Shown here: in pieces, positions 6,043-15,509 of the stretch
How the letters are laid out: every line of letters begins with the position of its first letter
Numbering within the stretch: the stretch's first letter is position 1
Source of the DNA: Salirhabdus euzebyi
GTDB lineage: Bacteria; Bacillota; Bacilli; Bacillales; Alkalibacillaceae
Reading direction: 5' to 3'
Assembly: GCF_014207435.1 (NCBI RefSeq)
Contig: NZ_JACHGH010000003.1
Coordinates: 1-64,000, forward strand
DNA: 64,000 nucleotides
Notes under the pieces: generated by a model
Told to the model about the DNA's origin: nothing
Databases searched by the model: none
What the model saw: the letters and a program-made list of their open reading frames with translations, nothing else
Position numbers and translations under genes: made by a program

Positions 6043-7923
6043 ATGCATCGGAAAAGAGGATTAATTATAGCTTTTGTTGCCATAGCTCTCGTGTTTTTTA
6101 TTGTTATTCAAAATAAAACATACGAAGATTCTATGAAACTGGTAGCTGATAATGGTGTGATAGATTTAGAGGATTGGTCCTTTACAGAACAAGGTTCCTT
6201 GAATTTATATGGAGAATGGGAATTTTATTGGGACAAAATACTATCACCAGACGAACTTAAGCAGATAGAAGAAAAACAATATTTTACTGTTCCGAATGAG
6301 TGGACATCTTATGAGGAAATGGGAGCTGAAAATAAAGGTGTTGCTACATACAGGCTAATACTTCAAAATGTACCTTCGACTCAAAACTTAGGGATAAAAG
6401 TTTCTAAAATACCATCTGCTTATACCATATATGTCAATGGTGAATTAGTGGGACAAGACGGTAAAATCGGATTTTCCAAAGATGAGGAAACACCTGTTTA
6501 TGTTCCGAAACTACATACATTTTCCGTGCAAGAAGATCAAATAGAATTGGTGATTCATGCGTCTAATTTTCATTATCGTTCTGGTGCGATTCGAGGGGAT
6601 ATTAAGATAGGCGAAGTAAGTCAGCTTATTCAGGATAGAGAGCAGAAAATTGCTTTTCAAATGTTTATTTTCGGTGGCTTATTATTGCTAGGGTTATATC
6701 ATATTGCCTTATTCATTTATCGCAAAAAAGATTATATTTCGTTAAACTTCGGCCTAATGTGTCTATTAATTGGATTGAGAACTAGTCTGCTAGGGGAAGT
6801 GTATTTTGCTGAACTTTTTCCTAACATTCCGTTAATTATCCAAACAAAACTTACATTCTTAGCTTATTACATGAGCATTCCATTTTTTGCATGGTTCCTT
6901 TTTTATCTATTTAGAGAAGAATCCTCAAAAATGATGACCTATGCTATAACCGTCATTTCGGGTGTTTTTAGTCTAATTGTTATCTTCACACCAATTACCA
7001 TATTTACATCAACCATAACCTTATTTTATCCATATACAGTTGCACTAGCTTTTTACGTTTTATTTATCTTTTTGAAGGCTTATTTTAAAGAGAAACCAGG
7101 ATCCTTTACGCTTACCCTTTGCGCAATGTTTTTAGCAAGCACTGCTTTTTACGATTTATACTTGTATCGTTTAGATTTAAACACAGGTGACTATGTTTCA
7201 TTTGGGTTGTTTGTTTTTGTTATTGGTCTTGGGTTAGTAAACTCACAATTACTTGCAAATTCGTATATGAAAATAGAATCGATGCATTCGTTTTTGCAGC
7301 AATGGAACAATGAATTAGAAAAAACGATTGAAGAACGAACGGAAGAGCTAAAAAATGCGAATAAAAGATTAGAGCAGCTGTCCTTTAAGGACGGATTAAC
7401 AGACATTCCAAATCGCCGTTATTTTGATGAAGTTTTACACAAAGAGTGGGAAAAAGGAATTAAAAGTAATCAAGCATTGTCACTATTATTAATCGATATT
7501 GACTTCTTTAAGCTATTCAACGATAACTACGGTCATTTGACAGGGGATGAATGCTTAAAGCTTGTTGCAAAAATGCTAGATGAATCAATGACTGAGAGAG
7601 CGACTGTTGCTAGATACGGTGGGGAAGAATTTGCTGTAATCTTACAGGACACAGAATACGAGGATGCAATAGTAGTCGCAGAAAAACTAAGAAAATCTGT
7701 ATTTGACAAAAGATTAGAACATGATCAGTCACCTTACCTTTATATCACGTTAAGTATTGGGGTTGCGACAATCTACCCTTCGGGTGATGTGGAAGTCAAT
7801 ACGATTATTGCATGTGCAGATGATGCACTTTATGAAGCAAAAGAGAAAGGCAAAAATAGAGTAGAGGGTTTTTTCTCCAAAGGAAAAGGAATGAATACCC
7901 ATCAATCGATAACTAAACATTAA
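6043..7923 (+). CDS. 7TMR-DISM sensor diguanylate cyclase (GGDEF)
   Basis: The 626-residue protein (ATG at 6043 after AGGGGTG) has an N-terminal membrane anchor, then an extracellular 7TMR-DISMED2-type jelly-roll domain (LYGEWEFYWD near residue 57, then VATYRLIL). Seven transmembrane helices follow (about 200-405), then a short coiled coil rich in Glu, and a C-terminal GGDEF domain. Catalytic elements are present: DGLTDIPNRRYFDE, DIDFFKLFNDNYGHLTGD and the active-site GGEEF at 526-530. It should make c-di-GMP from GTP in response to an external ligand, probably a carbohydrate. The inhibitory RxxD I-site is absent (TERA at the equivalent place), so product feedback is unlikely. A c-di-GMP riboswitch lies 4 kb upstream. 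Confidence 0.92.
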   Translation: MHRKRGLIIAFVAIALVFFIVIQNKTYEDSMKLVADNGVIDLEDWSFTEQGSLNLYGEWEFYWDKILSPDELKQIEEKQYFTVPNEWTSYEEMGAENKGVATYRLILQNVPSTQNLGIKVSKIPSAYTIYVNGELVGQDGKIGFSKDEETPVYVPKLHTFSVQEDQIELVIHASNFHYRSGAIRGDIKIGEVSQLIQDREQKIAFQMFIFGGLLLLGLYHIALFIYRKKDYISLNFGLMCLLIGLRTSLLGEVYFAELFPNIPLIIQTKLTFLAYYMSIPFFAWFLFYLFREESSKMMTYAITVISGVFSLIVIFTPITIFTSTITLFYPYTVALAFYVLFIFLKAYFKEKPGSFTLTLCAMFLASTAFYDLYLYRLDLNTGDYVSFGLFVFVIGLGLVNSQLLANSYMKIESMHSFLQQWNNELEKTIEERTEELKNANKRLEQLSFKDGLTDIPNRRYFDEVLHKEWEKGIKSNQALSLLLIDIDFFKLFNDNYGHLTGDECLKLVAKMLDESMTERATVARYGGEEFAVILQDTEYEDAIVVAEKLRKSVFDKRLEHDQSPYLYITLSIGVATIYPSGDVEVNTIIACADDALYEAKEKGKNRVEGFFSKGKGMNTHQSITKH

Positions 7924-7966
7924 TATGCTGACTGTACATCCCAGAAAACACCTACCTTTAACTTAA

Positions 7967-7986
7967 TTGTTACAATTGTGTAACAA
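7967..7986. promoter_or_regulatory. Perfect dyad ahead of the beta-propeller gene
   Basis: TTGTTACA-ATTG-TGTAACAA is an 8-bp perfect inverted repeat in the 120-base gap between the cyclase and the beta-propeller gene. No T-run follows, so it is better read as an operator for an unknown dimeric regulator than as a terminator. Confidence 0.45.
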
Positions 7987-8043
7987 AAGTGTGAGCTTAC
8001 CGTCTAATCTAAAAAGAGCTTAAAGAAACGGGGTGTTAGAAAC

Positions 8044-10263
8044 ATGAAAAAAGCCTTATGGTTGCTGTGTATAATGAGCATTATTGGGATTACAGTCATA
8101 AGCACTAACTTAGTTTCTGACGATGTGGAGGCGAAAATACCTTCTGCTTCTAGCTACGCACCAACCTTTAAAGACTGGTCTATTTATTTTTCAGAATCTA
8201 TGAATCCTGATACGTTTACAAATGATACGGTGGCAGTGTTAGATAAACACCAAAATGCTGTTGCTGTTACTTTTGAGTGGAACGAGGATAATACGATCCT
8301 TACAGTAAAGTCCCCTGAAAATGGATACATCCTTGGAGGTAACTATCAAATAACACTATCGGATAAAGTGGAAACTATGGATGGGAAAAACTTATCTACG
8401 TATTACACGCATTCCTTTCAAGCAGTAGAAGAATTGCCAAAAATTAAGAATAAAGAGCAATTACTGGCATTATTAAAGGAACGAATGGAATTGCGTCCAC
8501 AGCAGCTTTATAGTGTGGATGAAACCGCTGAGGCTGCTGATAGCGGAGAGGAGAAACCTGCGAGCAACGATAGCTCCACCTCCGAAACCAATGTCCAAGT
8601 TGCTGGAATTGACGAAGGGGATTCGGTTAAAACAGATGGCAATTACCTTTATTTTGCTAGAGACAATGACATTGTGATTGCTTCAACCAACGGAAACGAC
8701 AGTAAAGTGATTAGCACGATTCACGAAGAAGCTTACCACATGCCAGAATTATTTCTTCATGAAAACTTATTAATTAGTATAGGTAGAACGCACGAACCGA
8801 TAAGGGAGTTACATGAAACAGCAAGTGCGAATGAAAAAATGACAGACTCTTTTATGCCATATTCTTCTCAAACGTCGGTTTACATTTATGATGTTTCTGA
8901 CAAAGCGAACCCTAAACGAATTCGAGAATTTACAATGGAAGGTTCCTTGACTTCATCAAGAAAGATGGATGGTTTCTTATATTTCGTCGTTAATAATCAC
9001 CCACCCTATCATTATTTCCGAGAAGAAGGGGATTTAGAGGATGTAGATATCCGACCTTTCGTGAAGGATACTGCTGTTAGTAACCAGGGGCAACCAGTTG
9101 ATTTCGATAGTATGTATTTCTTTCCGGAAAGTACAGAAGATCAATTTATGTTACTCAGTTCCATTGATCTAAACAATATGGAAAAAGAAGCAAATGTGGA
9201 AACGTATTTAGGTGCTTCTAATCAATTATATATGTCTGAAAATCACCTCTATACAGCTGTTAACAAGTATGTAACATCAGGCACAGATGATAAGAAAGAC
9301 ATAATGATTGCACAGCCAGCGGATACTGAAATCGTACAGTTTAAGATTGATAATGGTTTGATTAAGTACAATGCTTCCACTGTTGTGAATGGAACGTTAA
9401 TCAACCAATTTGCGATGGATGAGCGCAATGATACATTCCGAGTAGCAACTACTAAAGGTGATATGTGGAGAGAAGAGGCTCCATCTACGAATAATTTATA
9501 TACGTTTGATATTCACTTAAACCCACTTGGAAAAGTAGAAGGGCTTGCAGAAGGAGAACGTATTTATAGTGTTCGATTTATGGAGAATGTAGCATACATG
9601 GTTACATTCAAACAAGTTGATCCATTGTTCGTGATTGATCTGCAAGATGCTGCAAACCCGAAAGTGCTAGGGGAATTAAAAATCCCTGGTTTCAGTAATT
9701 ATTTACATCCATTAGATGATGATCATGTTATTGGATTTGGTCAACATACGGAATTAGTAGATGTAGAATGGAGTAAAGAACCTCAAGTTCGGCAACGAGG
9801 TTTGAAAATTTCTGTATTTGATGTCACTGATCCAGCAAACCCAAAAGAAAAGTTTACCGAAATTCTTGGAGAAGAAGGCTATTCTGAAGTGAACCATAAT
9901 CACCGGGCATTGTATAAACACCCAGACAAAAATTTGTTTGGTTTTCCTGCTCAATTATTTGAACTGAAAACCGTTCAAAAGGGTGATGCGGTATACGAGG
10001 AACATTCTTTTGTTTATGAAGGTGCCTTTTTATACAATATTTCTCCAGAAACAGGCCTAACATTAAAAGATACTATTACTCATCAGACCCAAACAGAAGA
10101 TATGCGACACCCCGAATGGGAAAGTCAAATGAAACGAATGGTATCAGTAGGAGAGACACTCTATACCTTGTCCTTTGATCAAATGAAGGTTTATGACATG
10201 AATGAAGAACGAATTGTTAAAACCATACCATTTCCTCAAAACGAGAAAAGTTACTACAGATAA
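8044..10263 (+). CDS. Secreted protein with Ig-like and C-terminal beta-propeller domains
   Basis: A 739-residue exported protein. An N-terminal signal peptide (MKKALWLL, then a hydrophobic core to about residue 25) leads into an SbsA Ig-like (Big_5) domain with the segment YFSESMNPDTF at about 50-60. A low-complexity acidic linker (about 160-185) follows. The rest is the beta-propeller family seen in Firmicutes and archaea, beginning at VQVAGIDEGDSVKTDGNYLY and containing repeats such as VYIYDVSDKANPKRI, LFVIDLQDAANPKVLG and ISVFDVTDPANPKEK. Family members are probably extracellular binding or protease-like proteins; the activity is unknown. The gene sits directly downstream of the membrane diguanylate cyclase. 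A strong terminator follows. Confidence 0.85.
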   Translation: MKKALWLLCIMSIIGITVISTNLVSDDVEAKIPSASSYAPTFKDWSIYFSESMNPDTFTNDTVAVLDKHQNAVAVTFEWNEDNTILTVKSPENGYILGGNYQITLSDKVETMDGKNLSTYYTHSFQAVEELPKIKNKEQLLALLKERMELRPQQLYSVDETAEAADSGEEKPASNDSSTSETNVQVAGIDEGDSVKTDGNYLYFARDNDIVIASTNGNDSKVISTIHEEAYHMPELFLHENLLISIGRTHEPIRELHETASANEKMTDSFMPYSSQTSVYIYDVSDKANPKRIREFTMEGSLTSSRKMDGFLYFVVNNHPPYHYFREEGDLEDVDIRPFVKDTAVSNQGQPVDFDSMYFFPESTEDQFMLLSSIDLNNMEKEANVETYLGASNQLYMSENHLYTAVNKYVTSGTDDKKDIMIAQPADTEIVQFKIDNGLIKYNASTVVNGTLINQFAMDERNDTFRVATTKGDMWREEAPSTNNLYTFDIHLNPLGKVEGLAEGERIYSVRFMENVAYMVTFKQVDPLFVIDLQDAANPKVLGELKIPGFSNYLHPLDDDHVIGFGQHTELVDVEWSKEPQVRQRGLKISVFDVTDPANPKEKFTEILGEEGYSEVNHNHRALYKHPDKNLFGFPAQLFELKTVQKGDAVYEEHSFVYEGAFLYNISPETGLTLKDTITHQTQTEDMRHPEWESQMKRMVSVGETLYTLSFDQMKVYDMNEERIVKTIPFPQNEKSYYR

Positions 10264-10266
10264 TGT

Positions 10267-10312
10267 AAAAGGGTAGCAAAAGCTGTATAAGAGCTTTTGC
10301 TACCCTTTTTAT
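10267..10312. terminator. Strong bidirectional terminator
   Basis: AAAAGGGTAGCAAAAGCT pairs with AGCTTTTGCTACCCTTTT (18 bp, seven-base loop) followed by TTATTTT. It lies between two convergent genes and serves both. Confidence 0.92.
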
Positions 10313-10328
10313 TTTGAAAATACTTATC

Positions 10329-11243
10329 CTAGTAAACAGTTACAATGTTTAATTGTGTATCTACATCATAAATATAATCGTCTTTATCGGTAATTTCATA
10401 ACCGATGATTTTGTAAGACTCTAAAGGAGAGGCTGGTTCTGGGTATACAGTAGCATTAGATTCTCCTACGGAATCCCCATTCATTAGTGTATCATATACG
10501 GAAATGTCCTCCACTAAGGTTACACCATTTTCAAATGTCATTTTAACATCAAAGCTAATTTGTTTTGCTGGAATTGGAGAATTGTTTTCAATGTTGTATG
10601 AATACTCCACTCCACCTGCACTATCGATGTTCCCATTTGGCGTAATTTCTAACGTGAAATCTTCAATATTAAACGCAACGTCGTCTATTACATTTTCAAA
10701 ACCGTACTCATAAATATCGGCAGTTTCTAATTGTAGATCCACTTCATAATAAGTGCCCTCTGCATCTAAAACGTTGTAAGCGATGACTTCATAAGATTTA
10801 ATGAGTGAAGCAGGTTCTGGATACACTGTATTATTAGAATCCCCAATTGATTCCCCAGCTAAAATAGTTGTATACATATCGATATCTTCTGTCATTGTTT
10901 GTCCATCTTCAAATTCTAATTTAACTGTTGCAGAAAACTCTTGCACTGGAATGTCAGAATTGTTTTGAATGTTGTAAGAATATTCGACACCACCAGCACT
11001 ATCAATATTTCCATTCGGAATAATTTCTACTACAAAATCATCAGCGTAAAACGGAACTTCTGATTGTTGCTCTTCGGTAGGTTTCTCCATTTGCTCTTGT
11101 TCCTCTACTTCATTTTCAGGTGCGCTTTCCGTAACACCTTCTTCATTATTTTCATCTTGCTCAGTCTGTTCAGGAGATTCTCCACAACCTCCAATAAACA
11201 GGATAAAAACAAAAGATAAGAGAACGATGCTGACTTTTTTCAT
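10329..11243 (-). CDS. Lipoprotein with two tandem copies of a ~110-residue domain
   Basis: The 304-residue protein has a type II signal peptide with lipobox IGGC (Cys20). An acidic Glu/Gln-rich linker of about 45 residues follows, then two homologous domains at roughly 72-182 and 192-304. Each contains PNGNIDSAGGVEYSYNI, a later DSNNTVYPEPAS or ESNATVYPEPAS segment, and a Tyr/Asp-rich end (YEVDLQL, YDVDTQL). The copies are close enough to indicate recent internal duplication. Each looks like an all-beta, FxLYD- or DUF5067-like extracellular fold, but I cannot name the family with certainty. A good RBS (AAGGAGATGA) is present. It is presumably anchored on the outer face of the membrane. Confidence 0.75.
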   Translation of the reverse strand: MKKVSIVLLSFVFILFIGGCGESPEQTEQDENNEEGVTESAPENEVEEQEQMEKPTEEQQSEVPFYADDFVVEIIPNGNIDSAGGVEYSYNIQNNSDIPVQEFSATVKLEFEDGQTMTEDIDMYTTILAGESIGDSNNTVYPEPASLIKSYEVIAYNVLDAEGTYYEVDLQLETADIYEYGFENVIDDVAFNIEDFTLEITPNGNIDSAGGVEYSYNIENNSPIPAKQISFDVKMTFENGVTLVEDISVYDTLMNGDSVGESNATVYPEPASPLESYKIIGYEITDKDDYIYDVDTQLNIVTVY

Positions 11244-11525
11244 AATGTATCATCTCCTTAAAAAAATTATATTACTATATTTAATACACCAGTGTAATTA
11301 AAACATATAAGAACAGTGCCTGTCACTACCCGATAAATATTGTTTCACAAAATGTTTCACGGCTATTTTAGTATTTCCTTAACTGAATATCTTATAAAAA
11401 AGTGGGAATTTTTATTATTCGGAAGCGTTCTTTTTTGTTATATGAGTATTAATCAGTTAGGATATTAATATGAATTCATACATACATAGCAAAAACCCTA
11501 TAAAATTACTGTGGGAGGATTATAT

Positions 11526-12581
11526 ATGGAGATAGGAATAAGCACTTTTGTCGAAACGACACCAGATACAAAAACGGGTAAAGTTATTAGTCATTCGGAA
11601 CGATTACGAAATGTAGTAGAAGAAATAGTTCTAGCAGATGAGGTTGGACTGGATGTTTTTGGGGTAGGGGAACATCATCGTGAGGATTTCGCAGCATCAT
11701 CTCCGGCTGTTGTTTTAGCGGCAGCAGCATCTCGTACGAAACGGATTCGTTTAACAAGTGCAGTTACCGTACTTTCCTCTGATGATCCAGTACGAGTTTT
11801 TCAAGACTTTGCAACAGTTGATGCCATTTCAAATGGAAGAGCTGAAATTATGGCTGGACGAGGTTCTTTTATCGAATCGTTTCCGTTGTTTGGTTATGAT
11901 TTAAAGGACTACAATGAGTTGTTTGAAGAAAAGTTAGAATTGTTGTTAAAAATCCGCGAGTCTGAAAAAGTAACTTGGAAAGGCGGACACCGCCCTGCCA
12001 TTAACAATTTAGGGGTGTATCCAAGACCAGTCCAAGATCCGTTGCCAGTATGGATTGGTAGTGGGGGTAATCAAGAATCTGTCGTACGTGCTGGTTTACT
12101 TGGACTTCCATTGGTGTTAGCAATTATTGGTGGACGACCGCTTCAGTTTGAACCACTCGTTCAACTTTATAAAAAGGCACTTGCACATGCTGGATATGAC
12201 CCAGCTAAATTCCCTGTCGCCTCTCACTCTCATGGATTCGTTGCAGATAGCATGGATGAGGCAGCAGATAAATTTTTCCCTTCTACACAACACGTGATGA
12301 ATAAATTAGGACGTGAACGTGGGTGGGGGCCTTATGATAGAACAAGCTTTGACGCTGCTAGAAGTTTTGAAGGAGCACTTTATGTAGGTGATACTGAATA
12401 TGTAGCAGAAAAAATCATTCATCTTCGGAAAAACGTTGGCATCACACGTTTCATGCTTCATACACCGGTAGGATCTATGCCACATGATGAAGTGATGAGA
12501 TCGATTGAACTGTTGGGGAAAGAAGTTGCACCGAGAGTTCGTGAAGAAATTGCAAAATGGGAAGCGGAAAAAGAAAGGTAA
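11526..12581 (+). CDS. LLM-class flavin-dependent oxidoreductase
   Basis: This 351-residue protein belongs to the bacterial luciferase-like monooxygenase superfamily (TIM barrel using FMNH2). Typical elements are DVFGVGEHHREDFAASSPAV near residue 45, TSAVTVLSSDDPVRVFQDFA, ISNGRAEIMAGRGSF and PVWIGSGGNQESV. This arrangement matches the subgroup related to alkane-type monooxygenases. The ATG at 11526 follows GGGAGG; a GTG at 11511 would incorporate the RBS. Substrate unknown. The gene appears monocistronic, with a short hypothetical gene 70 bases downstream. Confidence 0.88.
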   Translation: MEIGISTFVETTPDTKTGKVISHSERLRNVVEEIVLADEVGLDVFGVGEHHREDFAASSPAVVLAAAASRTKRIRLTSAVTVLSSDDPVRVFQDFATVDAISNGRAEIMAGRGSFIESFPLFGYDLKDYNELFEEKLELLLKIRESEKVTWKGGHRPAINNLGVYPRPVQDPLPVWIGSGGNQESVVRAGLLGLPLVLAIIGGRPLQFEPLVQLYKKALAHAGYDPAKFPVASHSHGFVADSMDEAADKFFPSTQHVMNKLGRERGWGPYDRTSFDAARSFEGALYVGDTEYVAEKIIHLRKNVGITRFMLHTPVGSMPHDEVMRSIELLGKEVAPRVREEIAKWEAEKER

Positions 12582-12650
12582 TACGTAAAAGTATGTAGAA
12601 GTTTAAATGATAAAAACTGTTTAATTGCGTTTCCCTAAAGAGGTGAATGA

Positions 12651-12851
12651 ATGGTCATACAATCAAATATGTCTCCAAAAGCAATTGTAGGTGTTTGGAG
12701 AGAAACAGAAATAATACTCAACCAACATAAGGTTCCCCTTATTGATTTAGCATTGAGAGAACTGGTTGAAAACGAACTTCTACCTTCCCTACTTCAACAC
12801 CTAAATGAAGTAGTTGGAAGTTCTTCCGAAACCTGCATAGAAGGTGGCTGA
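12651..12851 (+). CDS. Small conserved-looking hypothetical protein
   Basis: The 66-residue protein has a GAGGTG RBS eight bases before its ATG. The middle reads AIVGVWRETEIILNQHKVPL and the end VVGSSSETCIEGG. The layout of an I-x-x-V-W-x-E-T-x-x-I-L helix recalls the DUF1858 or ScdA N-terminal domain (in which P-E-T-x-x-V-F-x-x-x-G occurs), but the match is weak. A single Cys near the C terminus could be a metal or redox ligand. A terminator follows about 75 bases after the stop. Confidence 0.5.
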   Translation: MVIQSNMSPKAIVGVWRETEIILNQHKVPLIDLALRELVENELLPSLLQHLNEVVGSSSETCIEGG

Positions 12852-12925
12852 CAAGTGCCAACTAAAAAGGAGTAGGTTACTTCTTATTATAAAGCTTTAT
12901 ATTGAAATAGAAAGAAAAGAACCTA

Positions 12926-12969
12926 TGCTGGACAAATGAGATTGAGGTTTTCATCTGTCCAGTATTTTT
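12926..12969. terminator. Terminator-like hairpin
   Basis: TGCTGGACA pairs with TGTCCAGTA around a loop that itself contains a small AATGA/TCAT pairing; TTTTTG follows on the plus strand. It lies between the rightward small gene and the end of a leftward mini-gene. Confidence 0.6.
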
Positions 12970-12977
12970 GTTACTCA

Positions 12978-13100
12978 CTAAATTTTATTTGCATACGATC
13001 TTAGTAAGCGCTTCCCCTTTTTAGTTAAATATACATTTTTATCTGTTAATAGTTTCCTGGCCAGACTAGGAGTCATTTCGTAACTTTTGTTTTTGGCCAT
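12978..13100 (-). CDS. 40-residue basic mini-protein
   Basis: A 40-codon ORF reads leftward from an ATG preceded by AGGAGGG at ideal spacing. The product begins MAKNKSYEMT and ends RLLRSYANKI, contains about ten Lys/Arg and only two acidic residues, and has no hydrophobic segment. A helix followed by a Lys/Gly turn (YLTKKGKRLLR) suggests nucleic-acid or ribosome contact, but that is speculation. The RBS is among the best in the window, which argues strongly that it is translated. Confidence 0.6.
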   Translation of the reverse strand: MAKNKSYEMTPSLARKLLTDKNVYLTKKGKRLLRSYANKI

Positions 13101-13210
13101 ATTGATTCCCTCCTTCCTATTAACACTATTAGTATATTCAACTTTAGTAGAAAGGAGTGGACAAGAAACTCAACACATTAACATAATTTTATAGGACTAG
13201 TGATAGTGAT

Positions 13211-13615
13211 CTAACCCAGATTCTCATTCTGCATGTGTATTGCTTTTCTAGCTAATTGATCAGCGTTTTTATTGTTTTTCTCTGGAATCCATTTAATAAA
13301 AAAATGGGGGAAAGAAGCCGATAATTCTCGTATTTTGTCTAGGTAAGGAAGAAAGCTCTTATTTTTCGTGTAATCATTATCTACCACATTTACAACTATT
13401 TGAGAGTCGGAACGTAAGGAAAGTATTTCTTCAGGAAAGGATTCCTTGCAGACTTCCAGCGCTTTTATTACTGCCATAAATTCTGCCTCGTGATTCGAAA
13501 GGGTTCCTAATGGAAAGATGTGCTCAAAATTTTCTTCTTTAGCTTTTATATAAACGCCAGCTCCACTTGTACCTGGATTTCCTTTTGATGCTCCATCGGT
13601 ATAGACTTCTATCAA
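13211..13615 (-). CDS. Ribonuclease H-like protein (RNase HI fold)
   Basis: A compact 134-residue RNase HI domain. The four acidic catalytic positions are visible: Asp in YTDGASKGNPG (residue 6-7), Glu in NHEAEFMAVI (about 44), Asp in LRSDSQIVVN (about 70) and Asp in KNADQLARKA (about 117). It resembles B. subtilis YpdQ/YpeP, which lack strong RNase HI activity in vivo. It probably cleaves or binds RNA-DNA hybrids in the cytoplasm. It is transcribed leftward toward the mini-gene at 12978, 110 bases away. Confidence 0.85.
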   Translation of the reverse strand: MIEVYTDGASKGNPGTSGAGVYIKAKEENFEHIFPLGTLSNHEAEFMAVIKALEVCKESFPEEILSLRSDSQIVVNVVDNDYTKNKSFLPYLDKIRELSASFPHFFIKWIPEKNNKNADQLARKAIHMQNENLG

Positions 13616-13859
13616 CCTATATTCTCTCCTTCTTTGTTTTGGAAATTTGTATTTCGATTATAACAGTATGATCCAGCTATTTCATCTTAAGAAAATAAGT
13701 AGAGGTGTATATAGTGGTTTTGCTTCGTTTTAAACACAAAAAGATATCTGACTAATAATGATAAAATAAAAAAGGTTTGTGAAATGGTTACTTCAAATAA
13801 AAACTTATTTTTGTTTCATAAAGTAATGAATATAAATATTTAATAAAGGGGTTCTTCAA

Positions 13860-14426
13860 ATGAAAACAGAGAAAGAAAAAATGTTAGCGGGAGAAATGTA
13901 CAATCCATCTGATTCAGTATTAATAAAGGAACGGGAGGAGGCAAGGCGAAAAGTTAGAATCTATAATCAAACTTTAGAAGCTGAAGGAGAAGAACGATTA
14001 AAAATATTACTGGAATTACTTGGTTCAACTGGAGAAAACGTTTATATGGAGCCGAATATTCGTTTTGATTATGGTTATAACACACACGTTGGAAAAAACT
14101 TTTTTGCAAATTTCGACTGTACTATTTTAGATGTTTGTGAAGTGCGATTTGGGGACAATTGTATGCTAGGACCTGGCGTACAAGTCTATACGGCTACACA
14201 TCCACTAAATCCAACTGAACGCAATTCCGGTAAAGAATTCGCAAAGCCGATTACTATCGGAAATAATGTATGGATTGGTGGACGTGCAATAATAAACCCA
14301 GGTATAAATATAGGAAATAACGTTGTAATCGCATCAGGTGCAGTAGTAACTAAAGATGTTAGCGATAATTTAGTAGTTGGTGGTAATCCTGCCAAAGTAA
14401 TTAAACAGATTGAACTTGAACTCTAA
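13860..14426 (+). CDS. Sugar O-acetyltransferase (maltose/galactoside type)
   Basis: A 188-residue member of the maltose/galactoside O-acetyltransferase family. It has the N-terminal Mac helix region ([20 protein letters not shown]) followed by a left-handed beta-helix of hexapeptide repeats (from about residue 65). The catalytic His lies in [20 protein letters not shown], and [20 protein letters not shown] is typical. It transfers acetyl groups from acetyl-CoA to sugars in the cytoplasm. AAGGGG precedes the ATG. Length matches the family. The gene stands alone. Confidence 0.9.
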   Translation: MKTEKEKMLAGEMYNPSDSVLIKEREEARRKVRIYNQTLEAEGEERLKILLELLGSTGENVYMEPNIRFDYGYNTHVGKNFFANFDCTILDVCEVRFGDNCMLGPGVQVYTATHPLNPTERNSGKEFAKPITIGNNVWIGGRAIINPGINIGNNVVIASGAVVTKDVSDNLVVGGNPAKVIKQIELEL

Positions 14427-14792
14427 GTCAATTTCTCATTTATAAGAGTGAATCAACTCATGTGTGGTAAGCGAATAATTTCTATTACTAAAATTCTACA
14501 TATTAGGATTTGAGCACAAAGTTCATATTAAGAACACTATTGGTGTAGCTATTTGAATATAAAATTAATTCTACCTAGGGTTCGTTTTTTAGATAATTAT
14601 CTCTCTAGAATAACTTTCTTTCTTTTTTTATTTTGTTTAACGGCTTTGAAAATTTTGTAATGTTGATTCTTTCCGAAGGTGATTTCTATTCATAAAAACC
14701 TCTAAATGAAATATAAAGGATATATTCAAATAGTATTGTTAAAAATGAAAAGGATACTAGGTCACAAAAAAATGGATGGATGAATAGTCAAA
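14427..14792. other. Intergenic region with no recognised feature
   Basis: This 366-base AT-rich stretch holds no ORF with a credible RBS and no clear terminator or riboswitch on either strand. I see nothing specific in it. Confidence 0.6.
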
Positions 14793-15362
14793 ATGGACAT
14801 TAAGATAAAAAACGCGCTTCATTCAAGGGAATTACAAGATATACTTAGTCGAACAGACATTCAATATTGGTTAAAATATGAGCTGCTTTCTTGGAATTGG
14901 TGGATTCTTGTTTTATTTGCCATATTGCCTTGGGTAATTTGGATTAGAATTTTTGACAGAAAACGAACGATGGAATTAATTCTATTTGGTGCATTAGTTG
15001 TCATTCCTACTACATATTTAGATGCTATAGGAAATGATTTGCGATTTTGGATGTACCCAACAGAACTTATACCAGTAACACCTAGGGCTATTGCATTTGA
15101 TATGTCTTTAGTCGTTGTACCTTATATGTTAATTTACCAATATTTTAGTTTTTGGAAATCTTTCATTATTGCCTTGGTCTCTATGGCTTTCATTTTTGCA
15201 TTTATTGGTGAACCTATAAGCCATTTATTACATTTGGTATATTATTTTAAATGGAAATATATTTATTCTTTTGTGTATTACATAGTTCTTGGGTTGGTAG
15301 GTAAAGCAATTTTAGAAAAGGTAAAAAAGATGTATTCTTTAAATAACTTGGGAAAAAGATAA
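14793..15362 (+). CDS. CBO0543-family multi-pass membrane protein
   Basis: The 189-residue protein has about five hydrophobic segments. The pattern WNWWILVLFAILPWVIWIRI near residues 35-54, then YLDAIGNDLRFWMYPTELIP and a late EPISHLLHLVYYFKWKYIYS, is typical of the CBO0543 family of integral membrane proteins from Bacilli and Clostridia, whose function is unknown. The RBS is weak (GGATGG about 15 bases upstream), so expression may be low or the start may be different. It has no neighbour in the same transcription unit. Confidence 0.75.
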   Translation: MDIKIKNALHSRELQDILSRTDIQYWLKYELLSWNWWILVLFAILPWVIWIRIFDRKRTMELILFGALVVIPTTYLDAIGNDLRFWMYPTELIPVTPRAIAFDMSLVVVPYMLIYQYFSFWKSFIIALVSMAFIFAFIGEPISHLLHLVYYFKWKYIYSFVYYIVLGLVGKAILEKVKKMYSLNNLGKR

Positions 15363-15509
15363 ACAGGATAATCAATGAATTAGTCATTATGCATGCGGGT
15401 ATTATATAGTAAAATGAAGGGGTCTCAGTTCTGTGTATGATACTTTATCCATCTAAGGTAAGAACTTAAAGGTTGTTTGGGATTTTTAGCTTTCCATTTA
15501 ATCATCAGT

